Shown: positions 52,110-60,908 of the stretch, in pieces
How positions within the stretch are numbered: the first letter of the stretch is position 1
Layout: each line of letters begins with the position of its first letter
Assembly: GCA_018606805.1 (NCBI GenBank)
Contig: JAGYWI010000004.1
Coordinates: forward strand, 88,509 to 152,508
Reading direction: 5' to 3'
DNA: 64,000 bases
Source of the DNA: Candidatus Magnetomicrobium cryptolimnococcus
GTDB lineage: Bacteria > Nitrospirota > Thermodesulfovibrionia > Thermodesulfovibrionales > Magnetobacteriaceae
Position numbers and translations under genes: made by a program
Notes under the pieces: model-generated
Seen by the model: only the letters and a program-made list of their open reading frames with translations
Databases searched by the model: none
What the model was told of the DNA's origin: nothing

Positions 52110-53243
52110 TTATTTTTTTAAGGCATACAAGAGTGCGTTTTTTAGCATAAGGGCGTTTTTGGTAAAAGAGTTTTTGGTTTCTATATATTTTCTGCCCATT
52201 TTTCCTATCTCACAAGCTCTATTTGGTATGCTAAATAGGTCTATAATGATAGATGCAGCTTTTGTAGGGGCATAAAGGGGAATGAATACACCACAGTTGG
52301 CTTTTGTTATGGTGTGTTTTGCCTCACCTACTGGGGTTGCAATAACGGGCAGTTCCATTGCCATGTATTCATAAAGTTTAATAGGTCCTTTGCAGGAATC
52401 ATATAATTTATCTCTAAGTGGTAGAAGGCCTGCATCTGCATAGGTGTAGATTTGCAGTAACTCTTCAAAGCTAACTTGTCCTGTAAATACTACGTTGGTA
52501 AGGCCAAGTCTCTTTACCTTGTTTTTAATATATGAAAGTTCCTCACCATCGCCAACGACTAAAAGCGTAATTTTTGCCCCTTTGCCCTGTAATTCTTTAA
52601 ATATATCAATTGGGTAGTCCCTATCTATGAGATTATATAGAAAAATTGCAACCCATACAATAACGGTGTCCTCTATTTGAAAGCGTTCTTTTATTATATT
52701 TGGAAGGGCTGGATTTTTATAAAACACCTCAAGGTCTGTACTATTAGGTATATAGTGAACTATCTTGCCCCACATTGTTATCAATTGCTTAGAGGCTACT
52801 GTTACTTGAGGGCTTAAAAACATCATTAACCGTTGTGCAAGCCACTCTTGCGTATACAAAAAGAATCGGAATTTTTTTCTGGCTATAAATAGGCTATCAT
52901 CAACATCTAAAACGTAGGGTAGACCTTTCAAACGGGACACTATATAAGGCAAAAGGGCTGACAAGGAGTACTGTTTACAAGAATATACGATGTCATATTT
53001 GCTGCGGTTAAGTAGCACAAGCTTTTTAATAAGACCTATATAGCTATCGTATGTCTCATATTTTATCCCCTTGTGAGTTTTATTGTATTTGGTGTATTGA
53101 ATGTCCTTATCTTTCAATACAAGAAATGTGCACTCAAAACCCTCTTTTGCTAAAACAAGAAACAGTGGGTACAGCCGTGAGCGTATTGCCGCCACGTGGG
53201 ATGGATACACTGTCGGTATTAGCACCTTTATTGTCTTATTCAT
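52110..53243 (-). CDS. Glycosyltransferase family 4 protein
   Basis: The 377-residue protein has a GT-B fold of the GT4 type: an N-terminal domain starting IKVLIPTVYPSHVAAIRSRLYPL, the VPNS-like IPNSTDLEVF, and a nucleotide-sugar domain with LLVVGDGEELSYIKN, LGLTNVVFTGQVSFEELLQIY and the E-x7-E-like KLYEYMAMELPVIATPVGE. It probably adds a sugar to a surface polysaccharide at the inner face of the membrane. It follows the radical SAM gene by four bases, in a four-gene minus-strand operon. Confidence 0.9.
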   Translation of the reverse strand: MNKTIKVLIPTVYPSHVAAIRSRLYPLFLVLAKEGFECTFLVLKDKDIQYTKYNKTHKGIKYETYDSYIGLIKKLVLLNRSKYDIVYSCKQYSLSALLPYIVSRLKGLPYVLDVDDSLFIARKKFRFFLYTQEWLAQRLMMFLSPQVTVASKQLITMWGKIVHYIPNSTDLEVFYKNPALPNIIKERFQIEDTVIVWVAIFLYNLIDRDYPIDIFKELQGKGAKITLLVVGDGEELSYIKNKVKRLGLTNVVFTGQVSFEELLQIYTYADAGLLPLRDKLYDSCKGPIKLYEYMAMELPVIATPVGEAKHTITKANCGVFIPLYAPTKAASIIIDLFSIPNRACEIGKMGRKYIETKNSFTKNALMLKNALLYALKK

Positions 53244-53247
53244 AGTT

Positions 53248-54696
53248 TTATTTGTTGAAAAAGTTACGATAAATTCTCACAGGGTTTAACACTACATATT
53301 TAATTGTCTCAAGAGGTTTTGCCTTAATATTTTTGAAAAATACATGTATAAGCCACCTTCTGTTTGCAAGCTTTAGGGCTGCCTCAAGGTCCTTATTAGA
53401 TAAGGTATCGGTGCGTATAACGGCTGTTTTATAACCGTCGTATTCCTGCCAGTTTTTACTTAGAATGTATCCCTTTTCTTCTAATGCGTTATAGTACTTA
53501 CTGCCTGGAAATGGTGTAACAATGCTAAATTGTAAGGTATCGGGGTCTGCTTTGGTGGCAAAATCTATAGTTTTTTTGACAGAGTCCCAAGTTTCACCGG
53601 GTAAGCCAAAGGTAAATGTTAGGTGAACCTTTATGCCAAGTCCTTTTGTATATTTTACAACGGATTTAACCTTATCTAAGTTTAACGACTTGCCGGAAGA
53701 GTTGACAATATCCTGTACGCCGGATTCAACACCATACTTAAGACTATAAAGGCCTGCATCAGCCATGGCAGATAAAATCTCCTCATCCATGTTATCAGCC
53801 CGTGCCATAATAGCCCATGGCAGGTTTAGATTTTTTTCTTTGATTTTTTGACATAGTTTGAGCATACGCTCTTTGCCTATATTAAACGTATCGTCATCAA
53901 AGTAGTAGGATTTAAAGCCATATTTTTCTACACACCATGCAATCTCATTAACCGTATCATCCACATCGCGTGTTCTATATTGACTGCTGCCGTACATAAT
54001 TTGCGGCCAAGAACAAAATATGCAATGATACGGGCAACCTCGGCTTGCCCATACCTGAAGGCTTGGGGCTGGAATACCGCCCGGTAAGTCGCAGTACTTA
54101 TCCATAGGGAAGAGGTGTCTTGCTGGCCATGGAAAGGCATTTAAGTCTTTGCAAAGTGGACGTCCTTCATTCATCTTAACATCGTCTGTTTTGTGTATAC
54201 GCACTATGGTACCTGCTACGTCGTTAAAGGATTCCTGTTTGGACAATTTTTCAACTATTTCCACTAGTGCAAGCTCATATTCACCTTGTATAACTATATC
54301 TACAAAGGGATGATTTTTAATAAATTCCGTATTGTACATAGAAGAATGAGCACCGCAAAGTACTATCAAAACGTCTTGTCCGCACTTTTCTTTGGTTTCC
54401 TTTGCAACAGCTAAATCGTGCTCTATTGATGGTGTGGAAACCTCATATACTACCAACTGTGGTTTATAGTTTAAAAGCCTTGCATAAAACTCATCCATTG
54501 AAAGCCTTTCCGCTATCCCATCTATAACGGATACATCAAAGCCAGCTTTTTCAAGTGAAGCTGCTGCATATGCAAGGAAAAACGGAAATGGCATATAATT
54601 TGAGACCGACTTTTCGAAATGAGGCCACCGTGAACCAGCCCGTACACCGTAGTAACCGGGTTTATACCACGGGGAGTTACACAATAATATTTTCAT
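53248..54696 (-). CDS. B12-binding domain radical SAM protein
   Basis: The 482-residue product has an N-terminal cobalamin-binding Rossmann domain (FFLAYAAASLEKAGFDVSVIDGIAE, LCGAHSSMYNTEFIKNHPFVDIVIQGE) and a radical SAM core with CPYHCIFC as the CxxxCxxC ligands of the 4Fe-4S cluster. Such enzymes methylate unactivated carbons or modify lipids and antibiotics; the exact reaction is not recognisable. It begins at ATG 54696 behind an AGGTGGG that overlaps the stop region of the preceding methyltransferase gene, showing coupling. Context with a glycosyltransferase and methyltransferases suggests modification of a glycan or glycolipid. Confidence 0.9.
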   Translation of the reverse strand: MKILLCNSPWYKPGYYGVRAGSRWPHFEKSVSNYMPFPFFLAYAAASLEKAGFDVSVIDGIAERLSMDEFYARLLNYKPQLVVYEVSTPSIEHDLAVAKETKEKCGQDVLIVLCGAHSSMYNTEFIKNHPFVDIVIQGEYELALVEIVEKLSKQESFNDVAGTIVRIHKTDDVKMNEGRPLCKDLNAFPWPARHLFPMDKYCDLPGGIPAPSLQVWASRGCPYHCIFCSWPQIMYGSSQYRTRDVDDTVNEIAWCVEKYGFKSYYFDDDTFNIGKERMLKLCQKIKEKNLNLPWAIMARADNMDEEILSAMADAGLYSLKYGVESGVQDIVNSSGKSLNLDKVKSVVKYTKGLGIKVHLTFTFGLPGETWDSVKKTIDFATKADPDTLQFSIVTPFPGSKYYNALEEKGYILSKNWQEYDGYKTAVIRTDTLSNKDLEAALKLANRRWLIHVFFKNIKAKPLETIKYVVLNPVRIYRNFFNK

Positions 54697-54705
54697 AAAT
54701 CCCAC

Positions 54706-55689
54706 CTAACCTTTTGGTTTTGTTAAAAAGACATTCCACGCTGGCATAGCATTAGGGTCATTTTCCAACATATGTAGTACAACATCTACTAATTTCGGTG
54801 TAATATTTGGTATAAATACACTAATAATAGGCGCTAACAAAAGTACCACATTTTTAAAAAATTTAACGTCTATTTTAGCTATTTCCGATATTTGCAGACC
54901 TGCCTCAAGGACGAGTTTTTCCAACTGTGCCCACTTTAATAATCCATAGTTATCAGCATTTAAAGCAATGTCTTTTAAAATTTCCCTTTGATATTTATCA
55001 GGTAACCAGTGAAAACAACACACATTTACCTCTCCATCAATAGGATAGTTATAATTTCCCGTACTCATGAAAACCTGTCCACCCGGTTTTAAAACCCTAT
55101 GCAGTTCTTTTACAAACATGAGCTTATCGTTTAAACTACTGCTGGCATCCCCTCTATAACCGTTATTGCCAAAACTCCCTATATGTTCAATAACAGCATG
55201 CGCTATAATAAGATCATACGAATCGTCTTTTAAAACGCCTTGCATATTACGTAAATCACAGCAAAATCCTTCCCCGTCGCCAAGCCGCTCTTTTGTTACC
55301 TCCACATGCACATCAAAGTGATCAATAAAGGTTAGGCTTACTCCTTCTTTTTGAAGTAACACTGAAAGCGTACCCCACCCACATCCAGCGTCAAGCACGC
55401 GTAAGCCCTTTAAGTTTCCAAGCTTTTGCTTGATGTCTTTCAGTACTGATTGATAATGTTGATAGTTAAGCGCATAGTTTATCCAATCCTCACAAGTTTT
55501 CTCACTTGCATGAAGCTCTTTTTGCCAAAAATTAAACATCTTGGTCTTTACCGTATCCATGTTAACATTATCAACTGGTATAGGTTTTTTAATATACGAA
55601 TCATTAAGCCTTATAAATAAACGACTAACAAAAAATAAAAAAGCCTTAACTGCACGATAATACAAAATAAATTGTTTAGACTTGCCCAC
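54706..55689 (-). CDS. SAM-dependent methyltransferase (paralog 2)
   Basis: A 327-residue class I methyltransferase with the SAM-binding motif LRVLDAGCGWGTLSVLL and acidic loop FIDHFDVH, followed by HAVIEHIG and LHRVLKPGGQVFMSTGNYNYP. The hydrophobic C-terminal stretch FFKNVVLLLAPIISVFI may contact the membrane. It is a clear paralog of the upstream gene 55703-56704 along its whole length. GTG 55689 with AAGGGG upstream mirrors the start of the paralog; the in-frame TTG at 55695 is less likely. Its substrate is unknown. Confidence 0.85.
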   Translation of the reverse strand: MGKSKQFILYYRAVKAFLFFVSRLFIRLNDSYIKKPIPVDNVNMDTVKTKMFNFWQKELHASEKTCEDWINYALNYQHYQSVLKDIKQKLGNLKGLRVLDAGCGWGTLSVLLQKEGVSLTFIDHFDVHVEVTKERLGDGEGFCCDLRNMQGVLKDDSYDLIIAHAVIEHIGSFGNNGYRGDASSSLNDKLMFVKELHRVLKPGGQVFMSTGNYNYPIDGEVNVCCFHWLPDKYQREILKDIALNADNYGLLKWAQLEKLVLEAGLQISEIAKIDVKFFKNVVLLLAPIISVFIPNITPKLVDVVLHMLENDPNAMPAWNVFLTKPKG

Positions 55690-55702
55690 TTTCAAACCCC
55701 TT

Positions 55703-56704
55703 TTAAATATTCGGCTTTGTTAAAAAGACATTCCAAGCTGGCATGGCAATTGGCTCATATTCCAGCATATGTAACAAAACATCCACTAATTTAGGCGTAA
55801 AGTTTGGTATAAATACACTAATAACAGGTGCTAAAAGATGTAAAAGATTTTTAACAACATCAACGTCAAGTTTAACTATGTCTGATATTTGAAATCCTGC
55901 ATCAAGGAAGAGCTTTTCAAACTCTGTCCATTTTAGTAATCCATAATCAGAGGCATCCAACCCGATATCCTTTAGTATTTCCTTTTGGTACTTATCAGGT
56001 AGCCATTGGAAACAGCATATCCGCACCTCTCCATCTACAAAGTAATCATAATTTCCAGTACTAATAAAAGCCCTACCACCTGGTTTTAAAACTCTGTATA
56101 ATTCTTTTACAAATGTTAGCTTATCGTTTAAGGTTTCTTTTGCATCCCCACTACGCCTATCATCTCTGAAATTCCCTATATGCTCAATAACAGCATGAGA
56201 TACAACTATATCATATGAGTTGTCCTTTATAATGTTTTGTAGATTACGTAAATCAGCACAAAATCCATCTCCCTGACCTTCAAGCCGTTGCCTTGTAACT
56301 TCTAAATGTGCAGGCACGTAATCTATAGAGGTTAATTGCACCCCTTCCTTTTGAAGTAACACTGAAAGCGTACCCCATCCACACCCAGCGTCAAGCACGC
56401 GTAAGCCCCTTAAATCTCCAAACCTTTGTTTAATCTCTTTCATTATTGATAGATAATGCGAATAATTAAATATATTATTTGCCCGATACTCACAAGTGCT
56501 CTCACTAAAGTGAAGCTCTTTTCGCCAAAAATCAAACATCTTAGCTTTTATTTCATCTACATTAATGTTGTCTACATTAATGTTGTCCACAGGAACATTT
56601 TTTTTAACAATGGAACTATAACGTCCTATAAATGCCCGTCTAACAAAAAACAAAAAAGCCTTTGCTGCACGATAATACAAAATAAATTGTTTAGATTTAC
56701 CCAC
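55703..56704 (-). CDS. SAM-dependent methyltransferase (paralog 1)
   Basis: A 333-residue class I methyltransferase with the same plan as its downstream neighbour: LRVLDAGCGWGTLSVLL, SIDYVPAHLEVTRQRL, SHAVIEHIGN and LYRVLKPGGRAFISTGNYDY. It starts at GTG 56704 with AAAGGGG upstream. A 15-bp tandem duplication near the N-terminus repeats the residues DNINV. It heads the four-gene operon that ends with the glycosyltransferase. The two paralogs probably arose by a tandem duplication, since the DNA remains alike in long stretches such as the SAM-motif region. Confidence 0.85.
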   Translation of the reverse strand: MGKSKQFILYYRAAKAFLFFVRRAFIGRYSSIVKKNVPVDNINVDNINVDEIKAKMFDFWRKELHFSESTCEYRANNIFNYSHYLSIMKEIKQRFGDLRGLRVLDAGCGWGTLSVLLQKEGVQLTSIDYVPAHLEVTRQRLEGQGDGFCADLRNLQNIIKDNSYDIVVSHAVIEHIGNFRDDRRSGDAKETLNDKLTFVKELYRVLKPGGRAFISTGNYDYFVDGEVRICCFQWLPDKYQKEILKDIGLDASDYGLLKWTEFEKLFLDAGFQISDIVKLDVDVVKNLLHLLAPVISVFIPNFTPKLVDVLLHMLEYEPIAMPAWNVFLTKPNI

Positions 56705-56935
56705 TCCAAAACCCCTTTCAATAATATTTACTGTGTAGATAGCGCTTTGTGATTTGTTTACTTTAAAAGTAAAGTAATTTGTATGCCATTGTCAAGGTAA
56801 TTTTATTAATTTATATTTGGTATAGTATATTTAAATACAATGTTTAAATTTAACCTATTTTTTCCTTTTTCTTTTTTTTCTTTTTTTGGCTATAATATCA
56901 TTGTTTTTTGTGTGTTAGGGTAAAGGGATTATACG

Positions 56936-57295
56936 ATGGTAAAGAAGAAAATATTATTTGTAGATGATGAGGCGATAGTGTGTTTAAGTTGCAAGAGGGT
57001 GCTTGAGATGGGTGGCTATCATGTAGATACCTGTATATCCGGTGCAGATGCCCTTAAGTTTTTGTTAGAAAACGTTGTGGACATACTATTTATTGATATA
57101 ATGATGCCAGGTATTGGTGGTATTGAGGTGATAGGAAAGGTAAAGAAGAATTGGCCTGCAGTATATATAGTAGCGATGACGGGCTATTGTGTGGATGAGG
57201 TTTTAGAAAAGGTAAGGCAGCTAAACCCGAATTTTTTTTTGGAGAAACCGTTTATGCCACATGAGCTTTTAAGTATTGTAGAGTCAGTAATATAG
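56936..57295 (+). CDS. Single-domain response regulator
   Basis: A 119-residue receiver domain: acidic pair in FVDDEA, phosphorylation site in LFIDIMMPGIGG, Thr in VAMTGY and Lys in LEKPFMP. No output domain. A TATAAT at 56891-56896 may be its -10. The next receiver gene starts nine bases after its stop, so the two work in one transcript. No kinase is adjacent. Confidence 0.88.
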   Translation: MVKKKILFVDDEAIVCLSCKRVLEMGGYHVDTCISGADALKFLLENVVDILFIDIMMPGIGGIEVIGKVKKNWPAVYIVAMTGYCVDEVLEKVRQLNPNFFLEKPFMPHELLSIVESVI

Positions 57296-57304
57296 GAGGT
57301 TTTT

Positions 57305-58063
57305 ATGGAAAAGGGCAACATACTTATTTTAGATGATGATTCAATGATAACGATGACTTTAAAGAGGATTTTAAGTGCTGAAGGCTTTAGTGTCAATGGG
57401 GTTGCAAAGGGTGAGGATGCCTTAAAACATCTTGCTAAGGATGAATTTCATTTACTGGTATCGGACATAAGGCTACCGGGTATGGGTGGCATGGAGGTAC
57501 TAAAGGAAGCACGTGTAATGCAGCCAGCAACGGATGTGGTTATGATAACAGGGTATCCTACGTTAGAAGATGCGCGGGAATCAATACGTCTTGGTGCCTT
57601 TGAGTATGTGGAAAAACCGTTTACACCGGATTTTATAGTAAATATTGCTAAGAAAATCTTTGAGCAAAAAGGTTGGGTCTTACGTCAAGCGTATATTAAT
57701 GAGTTTAAAGACTACATAGTACCGCTTAGGGAAAATCCGCACATATATTATAAGGAAGGGGTTTGGGCAAGGCCGCTTGAACAAGGAGTGTGGGAGATTG
57801 GTTGTGATTTGCGGGATTATATAGCAAGTGGTGAGATGGTTTATGTTGATTATGTGGGTAGTGCCGATGCCTTCAAGGCAGGGGACGTTTTTGCTAGACT
57901 TTATCTTAGTACTGGTAGAACTATAGAGTTGGGTTCACCCATGAGTGCTGAGCTACGGGAGTTTAATATAAAGGCTAATGATGTTATTGCCTCGCTAAGC
58001 AAAGAGCACTATACGGAAGGATGGCTTATATGGCTTGCAAGGGTATTTCCTATGGAAGTTTGA
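57305..58063 (+). CDS. Receiver fused to a GcvH-like domain lacking the lipoyl lysine
   Basis: The first 125 residues are a receiver (LDDDSM, LLVSDIRLPGMGG, MITGY, VEKPFTP). Residues 140-252 resemble glycine cleavage H protein: GVWARPLEQGVWEIGCDLRDYIASGEMVYVDYVGSADAFKAGDVFARL, then GSPMSAELREFN as in the SPxSG..xxxN turn, ending in EGWLIWLARV. Where H protein carries ESVKA with the lipoylated Lys, this protein reads LYLSTGRTIE, so the attachment residue seems to be missing. The lipoyl-type fold may thus serve as a signalling or binding output. The gene follows another receiver gene. AGGAGG precedes the ATG. Confidence 0.8.
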   Translation: MEKGNILILDDDSMITMTLKRILSAEGFSVNGVAKGEDALKHLAKDEFHLLVSDIRLPGMGGMEVLKEARVMQPATDVVMITGYPTLEDARESIRLGAFEYVEKPFTPDFIVNIAKKIFEQKGWVLRQAYINEFKDYIVPLRENPHIYYKEGVWARPLEQGVWEIGCDLRDYIASGEMVYVDYVGSADAFKAGDVFARLYLSTGRTIELGSPMSAELREFNIKANDVIASLSKEHYTEGWLIWLARVFPMEV

Positions 58064-58094
58064 TAAAAATAAAAAAGAAAGGTTAAATATTAAA

Positions 58095-58144
58095 AGATTC
58101 CTCGCTACGCTTAGTTTATATTTCTAAGTGTAGCAGAAGAATCT
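58095..58144. terminator. Bidirectional hairpin between convergent genes
   Basis: AGATTC..CGCTACGCTTAG (58095-58113) pairs with CTAAGTGTAGC..GAATCT (58124-58144) in a long, imperfect stem around a nine-base AT loop. It separates the REC-GcvH gene from the DUF465 gene on the other strand. Confidence 0.6.
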
Positions 58145-58165
58145 ATGTTTTATCTATAAATTAAT

Positions 58166-58390
58166 TTAATTAGACGAATTTTGATATACACGTGCAAGAT
58201 GGATTATCTTATCTTTTTTTATAAGCTTTTCTTTTTTCATTTGTGTCTTTTTGATTTCTTCATTTGGTGTGAGGTACTTTTTTTTGCTTAACTCTTCTAT
58301 TATTGTATCAAGCTCTCTATGTTCTTCGACTAATCGTTTAAACTCTTCATTTTCCTTGCTTAATCTTTGTATGATTTCTTCCTCTAACAT
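58166..58390 (-). CDS. DUF465 (YdcH-like) coiled-coil protein
   Basis: A 74-residue charged protein with the DUF465 pattern: EEHRELDTIIEELSKKKYLTPNEEIKKTQMKKEKLIKKDKI. The family is a small helical hairpin of unknown function. A Shine-Dalgarno-like AAGGAGG lies just upstream (58395-58401, reverse strand). It follows the haem gene run but is 55 bases past its end and has its own ribosome-binding site. Confidence 0.82.
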   Translation of the reverse strand: MLEEEIIQRLSKENEEFKRLVEEHRELDTIIEELSKKKYLTPNEEIKKTQMKKEKLIKKDKIIHLARVYQNSSN

Positions 58391-58445
58391 TTTTATCCTC
58401 CTTATTTTGTAAGGTCATTGGCTCTCAACCAATATTATAACAAAA

Positions 58446-59810
58446 CTATTTACTATTTGCAAAGAGCCTCTCTGAAAGCTCCTGTGAACGTTCAATGCAA
58501 TCATTAACAGAAATCCCCCGATATGAGTTTCCGTGAAGATATAAAGAGGGATATTTTGCAATATTTGCTTGTAATCTTGCAAGTAAAGACGAATGCCCTC
58601 TATTGTACTGCGGGATAGCCTTTCTATGCCTAAATAATTCAAAAAGCACTGGTCCATCATTAAGACCAAAGAGCTGGTCTAATTCCTCAATGACAATTTT
58701 TCTAATGGCATCATCCGATAGCTCTCTTGAATCAATAAAGCGTTGGCCGCCGACCATTGTCCTTAGCAGTATATGGTTATCTGGAGCCCTTCCAGTAAAC
58801 ACATTTGAGTCATTAAGTGTACCAAGGGTCTTACGTTTTTCTTTACCCGGTACTAAAAACCCGAAACCTCTAAATGGTTTCTTTAGGGCGTCTTCTTTAA
58901 ATCCCATACAAGCAACGTCAACAGGTGGATAAGGAATCAAGGTCAATAGGTATGCTATTTCGCTATCTAGCTCACTAAAGATAGTAGCCGCTTCGTGGGC
59001 AGGGGTTGCAATAACGACAGTTTTGGCTTTAACAGTTTTGCCATTTTCAAAATTAAGTACATAGCTACCGTTTTCGGCATTTATAGTGTTTAACTTATGG
59101 TTAGTTTTGATAAAAGCCGAGAGCTTGCCCTGTAGGGCATTTATTAGGTCTTGCATGCCATTTTTAAACGAAGTAAGCGTACCGCCAGGACCGGCACTTA
59201 CTGTTTGTTTGGTTTTCCGTGCCTGCAACTTCATTTTAAACATACCTCTAATGAGACTGGCATGTTTTTTTTCAAGATTATAAATACGAGGAAAGGCGCT
59301 TTTTAGTTCTAAAAGTGAAGGGTCCCCTGCAAAGATACCATTAGCCATAGGGTCTATCAATTTTTCAAAAGCCTCGCGTCCAAGCCTTCTTACGGCAAAC
59401 TCCTCAAGCGTTTCCTCATCGTTGTTGTGTTTACCGGATATAAATATTTCTAAGGCAAGGCGTAGCCGCCCCCGTACGCTTAAAAGCGGTGATCTGAAAA
59501 ACTTAACGGGTGAATCTGGCAGTTGATGGAGTTTGCCGCCACTAAGTACGTAGCGGAGTTTAGATGCGTCATTACTTTTAAGCGGTGTAAGCCCCAAAAG
59601 GGAAGCTAAACGCAACGTTTCTGGTCTATTGTCTAAAAAACCATTTACGCTTGTTTCAATTAAGAAACCGTTTTTAGAGGTAGTCCATATTTTCCCTCCC
59701 GGCCTATTTGAGCTTTCATACACTGTAACATACAGGGATGGACTTATTGTTTTTAAATAGTATGCAAGACTAAGCCCAGAGATGCCACCTCCTATTATTG
59801 CAATTTCCAT
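58446..59810 (-). CDS. hemY: Protoporphyrinogen oxidase, HemY-type
   Basis: The 454-residue FAD enzyme has the dinucleotide-binding start IAIIGGGISGLSLAYYL, then SSNRPGGKIWTTSKNGFLIETSVNGFL, and the C-terminal LYLHGNSYRGISVNDCIE. These are typical of the HemY/PPOX group that takes protoporphyrinogen IX to protoporphyrin IX. HemY in most bacteria uses O2, which is surprising in an anaerobe; it may use another acceptor or instead act as the coproporphyrinogen oxidase of the coproporphyrin branch. The gene ends the hemE-hemH-hemY run. Confidence 0.92.
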   Translation of the reverse strand: MEIAIIGGGISGLSLAYYLKTISPSLYVTVYESSNRPGGKIWTTSKNGFLIETSVNGFLDNRPETLRLASLLGLTPLKSNDASKLRYVLSGGKLHQLPDSPVKFFRSPLLSVRGRLRLALEIFISGKHNNDEETLEEFAVRRLGREAFEKLIDPMANGIFAGDPSLLELKSAFPRIYNLEKKHASLIRGMFKMKLQARKTKQTVSAGPGGTLTSFKNGMQDLINALQGKLSAFIKTNHKLNTINAENGSYVLNFENGKTVKAKTVVIATPAHEAATIFSELDSEIAYLLTLIPYPPVDVACMGFKEDALKKPFRGFGFLVPGKEKRKTLGTLNDSNVFTGRAPDNHILLRTMVGGQRFIDSRELSDDAIRKIVIEELDQLFGLNDGPVLFELFRHRKAIPQYNRGHSSLLARLQANIAKYPSLYLHGNSYRGISVNDCIERSQELSERLFANSK

Positions 59811-59867
59811 AAACTAAATACTCCCTATAGTATATTATAAATATTTTAAGTTTAATGTATAATTATT

Positions 59868-60905
59868 TTACTTAAAACAAGAGTTAATAACCTGATATGT
59901 ATCCTGAACAAGCCCTTTTAGGACATCTATAAAAGTAGTGTGCATATTTAGGGATTTAGTCCGTTTTAATTCAATACCAAGGGTTTGTGCCTGTTCCTTA
60001 TATAAAATATCTATTTCGTATAAAGTCTCCACATGATCGGAAACAAAACTTATTGGTACGACAAGCAGGTGTTTACATTTCTGATTTTGAGCAAGTTCAG
60101 CTATCTTATCTTTTGTAGATGGTGATAGCCATTTAACATGGCTACTGCCTTTACTTTGGTAAGCAACGTGGATATTTAAAGATTCTGGTAGTTTTTCCTT
60201 TACTGAATGGACTGTTAGGTTTAACTCACTTACGTATGGGTCGCCATTTTTGATAAAATATTCCGGCAGGCTGTGGGCACTAAAAAGTATATCTGAGCAC
60301 ACATTATTACCAAAGTCGGCAAGCCCCTCGTTTATAAGCTCTACAAGTAGCTCTACATATAGCTTATTAATAGGCCAGCTTCTTACAGATTTGCAAAGTA
60401 TCTTATACTCTCTCAACGAGCGTTCCAACTCTATAAAAGATGAGCCAGAGGTAGCTAGGCTGTAGTGTGGGTAGAGACTGATAGCAGCCATTTGCCTTAT
60501 GCCACTATTATACATCATCTTAATAGTATCTTTGATGAAAGGGTGCCAGTAGCGCATCCCGACGTATACTTTATAGTCAAACTGCCCATTGCTGTTACCA
60601 TTTAATAGGTCTTCAAGCATACGTGCCTGCTCCATGGTTATATGTTTAATGGGGGAGCTGCCACCTATTTTTTCATACATTAGACGTGAGTCTTTGGTTT
60701 TTAACTTGGCTATTAAGTAGGCAAGAGGTTTTTGCAGTATTGATGGGCCTAATTTTATGATTATTCTATCGGAAAATAGATTGTATAGAAATGGCTTTAC
60801 TGCTGCAAGTGAGTCCGGGCCTCCCATGTTCAGAAGAAGCACGCCACGTTTTTCTATCTTAGTACCTGATATATTATCCGGCATATTAACCGGTGTCTTT
60901 ATCAT
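59868..60905 (-). CDS. hemH: Ferrochelatase
   Basis: The 345-residue protein inserts Fe2+ into a porphyrin. It has GVLLLNMGGPDSLAAVKPFLYNLFSD at the start, then GMRYWHPFIKDTI, ISLYPHYSLATSGSS with the active-site region, FSAHSLPEYFIKNGDPY with the catalytic His, and VVPISFVSDHVETLYEID with the conserved Glu. It starts three bases after hemE and so is coupled to it. Confidence 0.95.
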   Translation of the reverse strand: MIKTPVNMPDNISGTKIEKRGVLLLNMGGPDSLAAVKPFLYNLFSDRIIIKLGPSILQKPLAYLIAKLKTKDSRLMYEKIGGSSPIKHITMEQARMLEDLLNGNSNGQFDYKVYVGMRYWHPFIKDTIKMMYNSGIRQMAAISLYPHYSLATSGSSFIELERSLREYKILCKSVRSWPINKLYVELLVELINEGLADFGNNVCSDILFSAHSLPEYFIKNGDPYVSELNLTVHSVKEKLPESLNIHVAYQSKGSSHVKWLSPSTKDKIAELAQNQKCKHLLVVPISFVSDHVETLYEIDILYKEQAQTLGIELKRTKSLNMHTTFIDVLKGLVQDTYQVINSCFK

Positions 60906-60908
60906 TGG

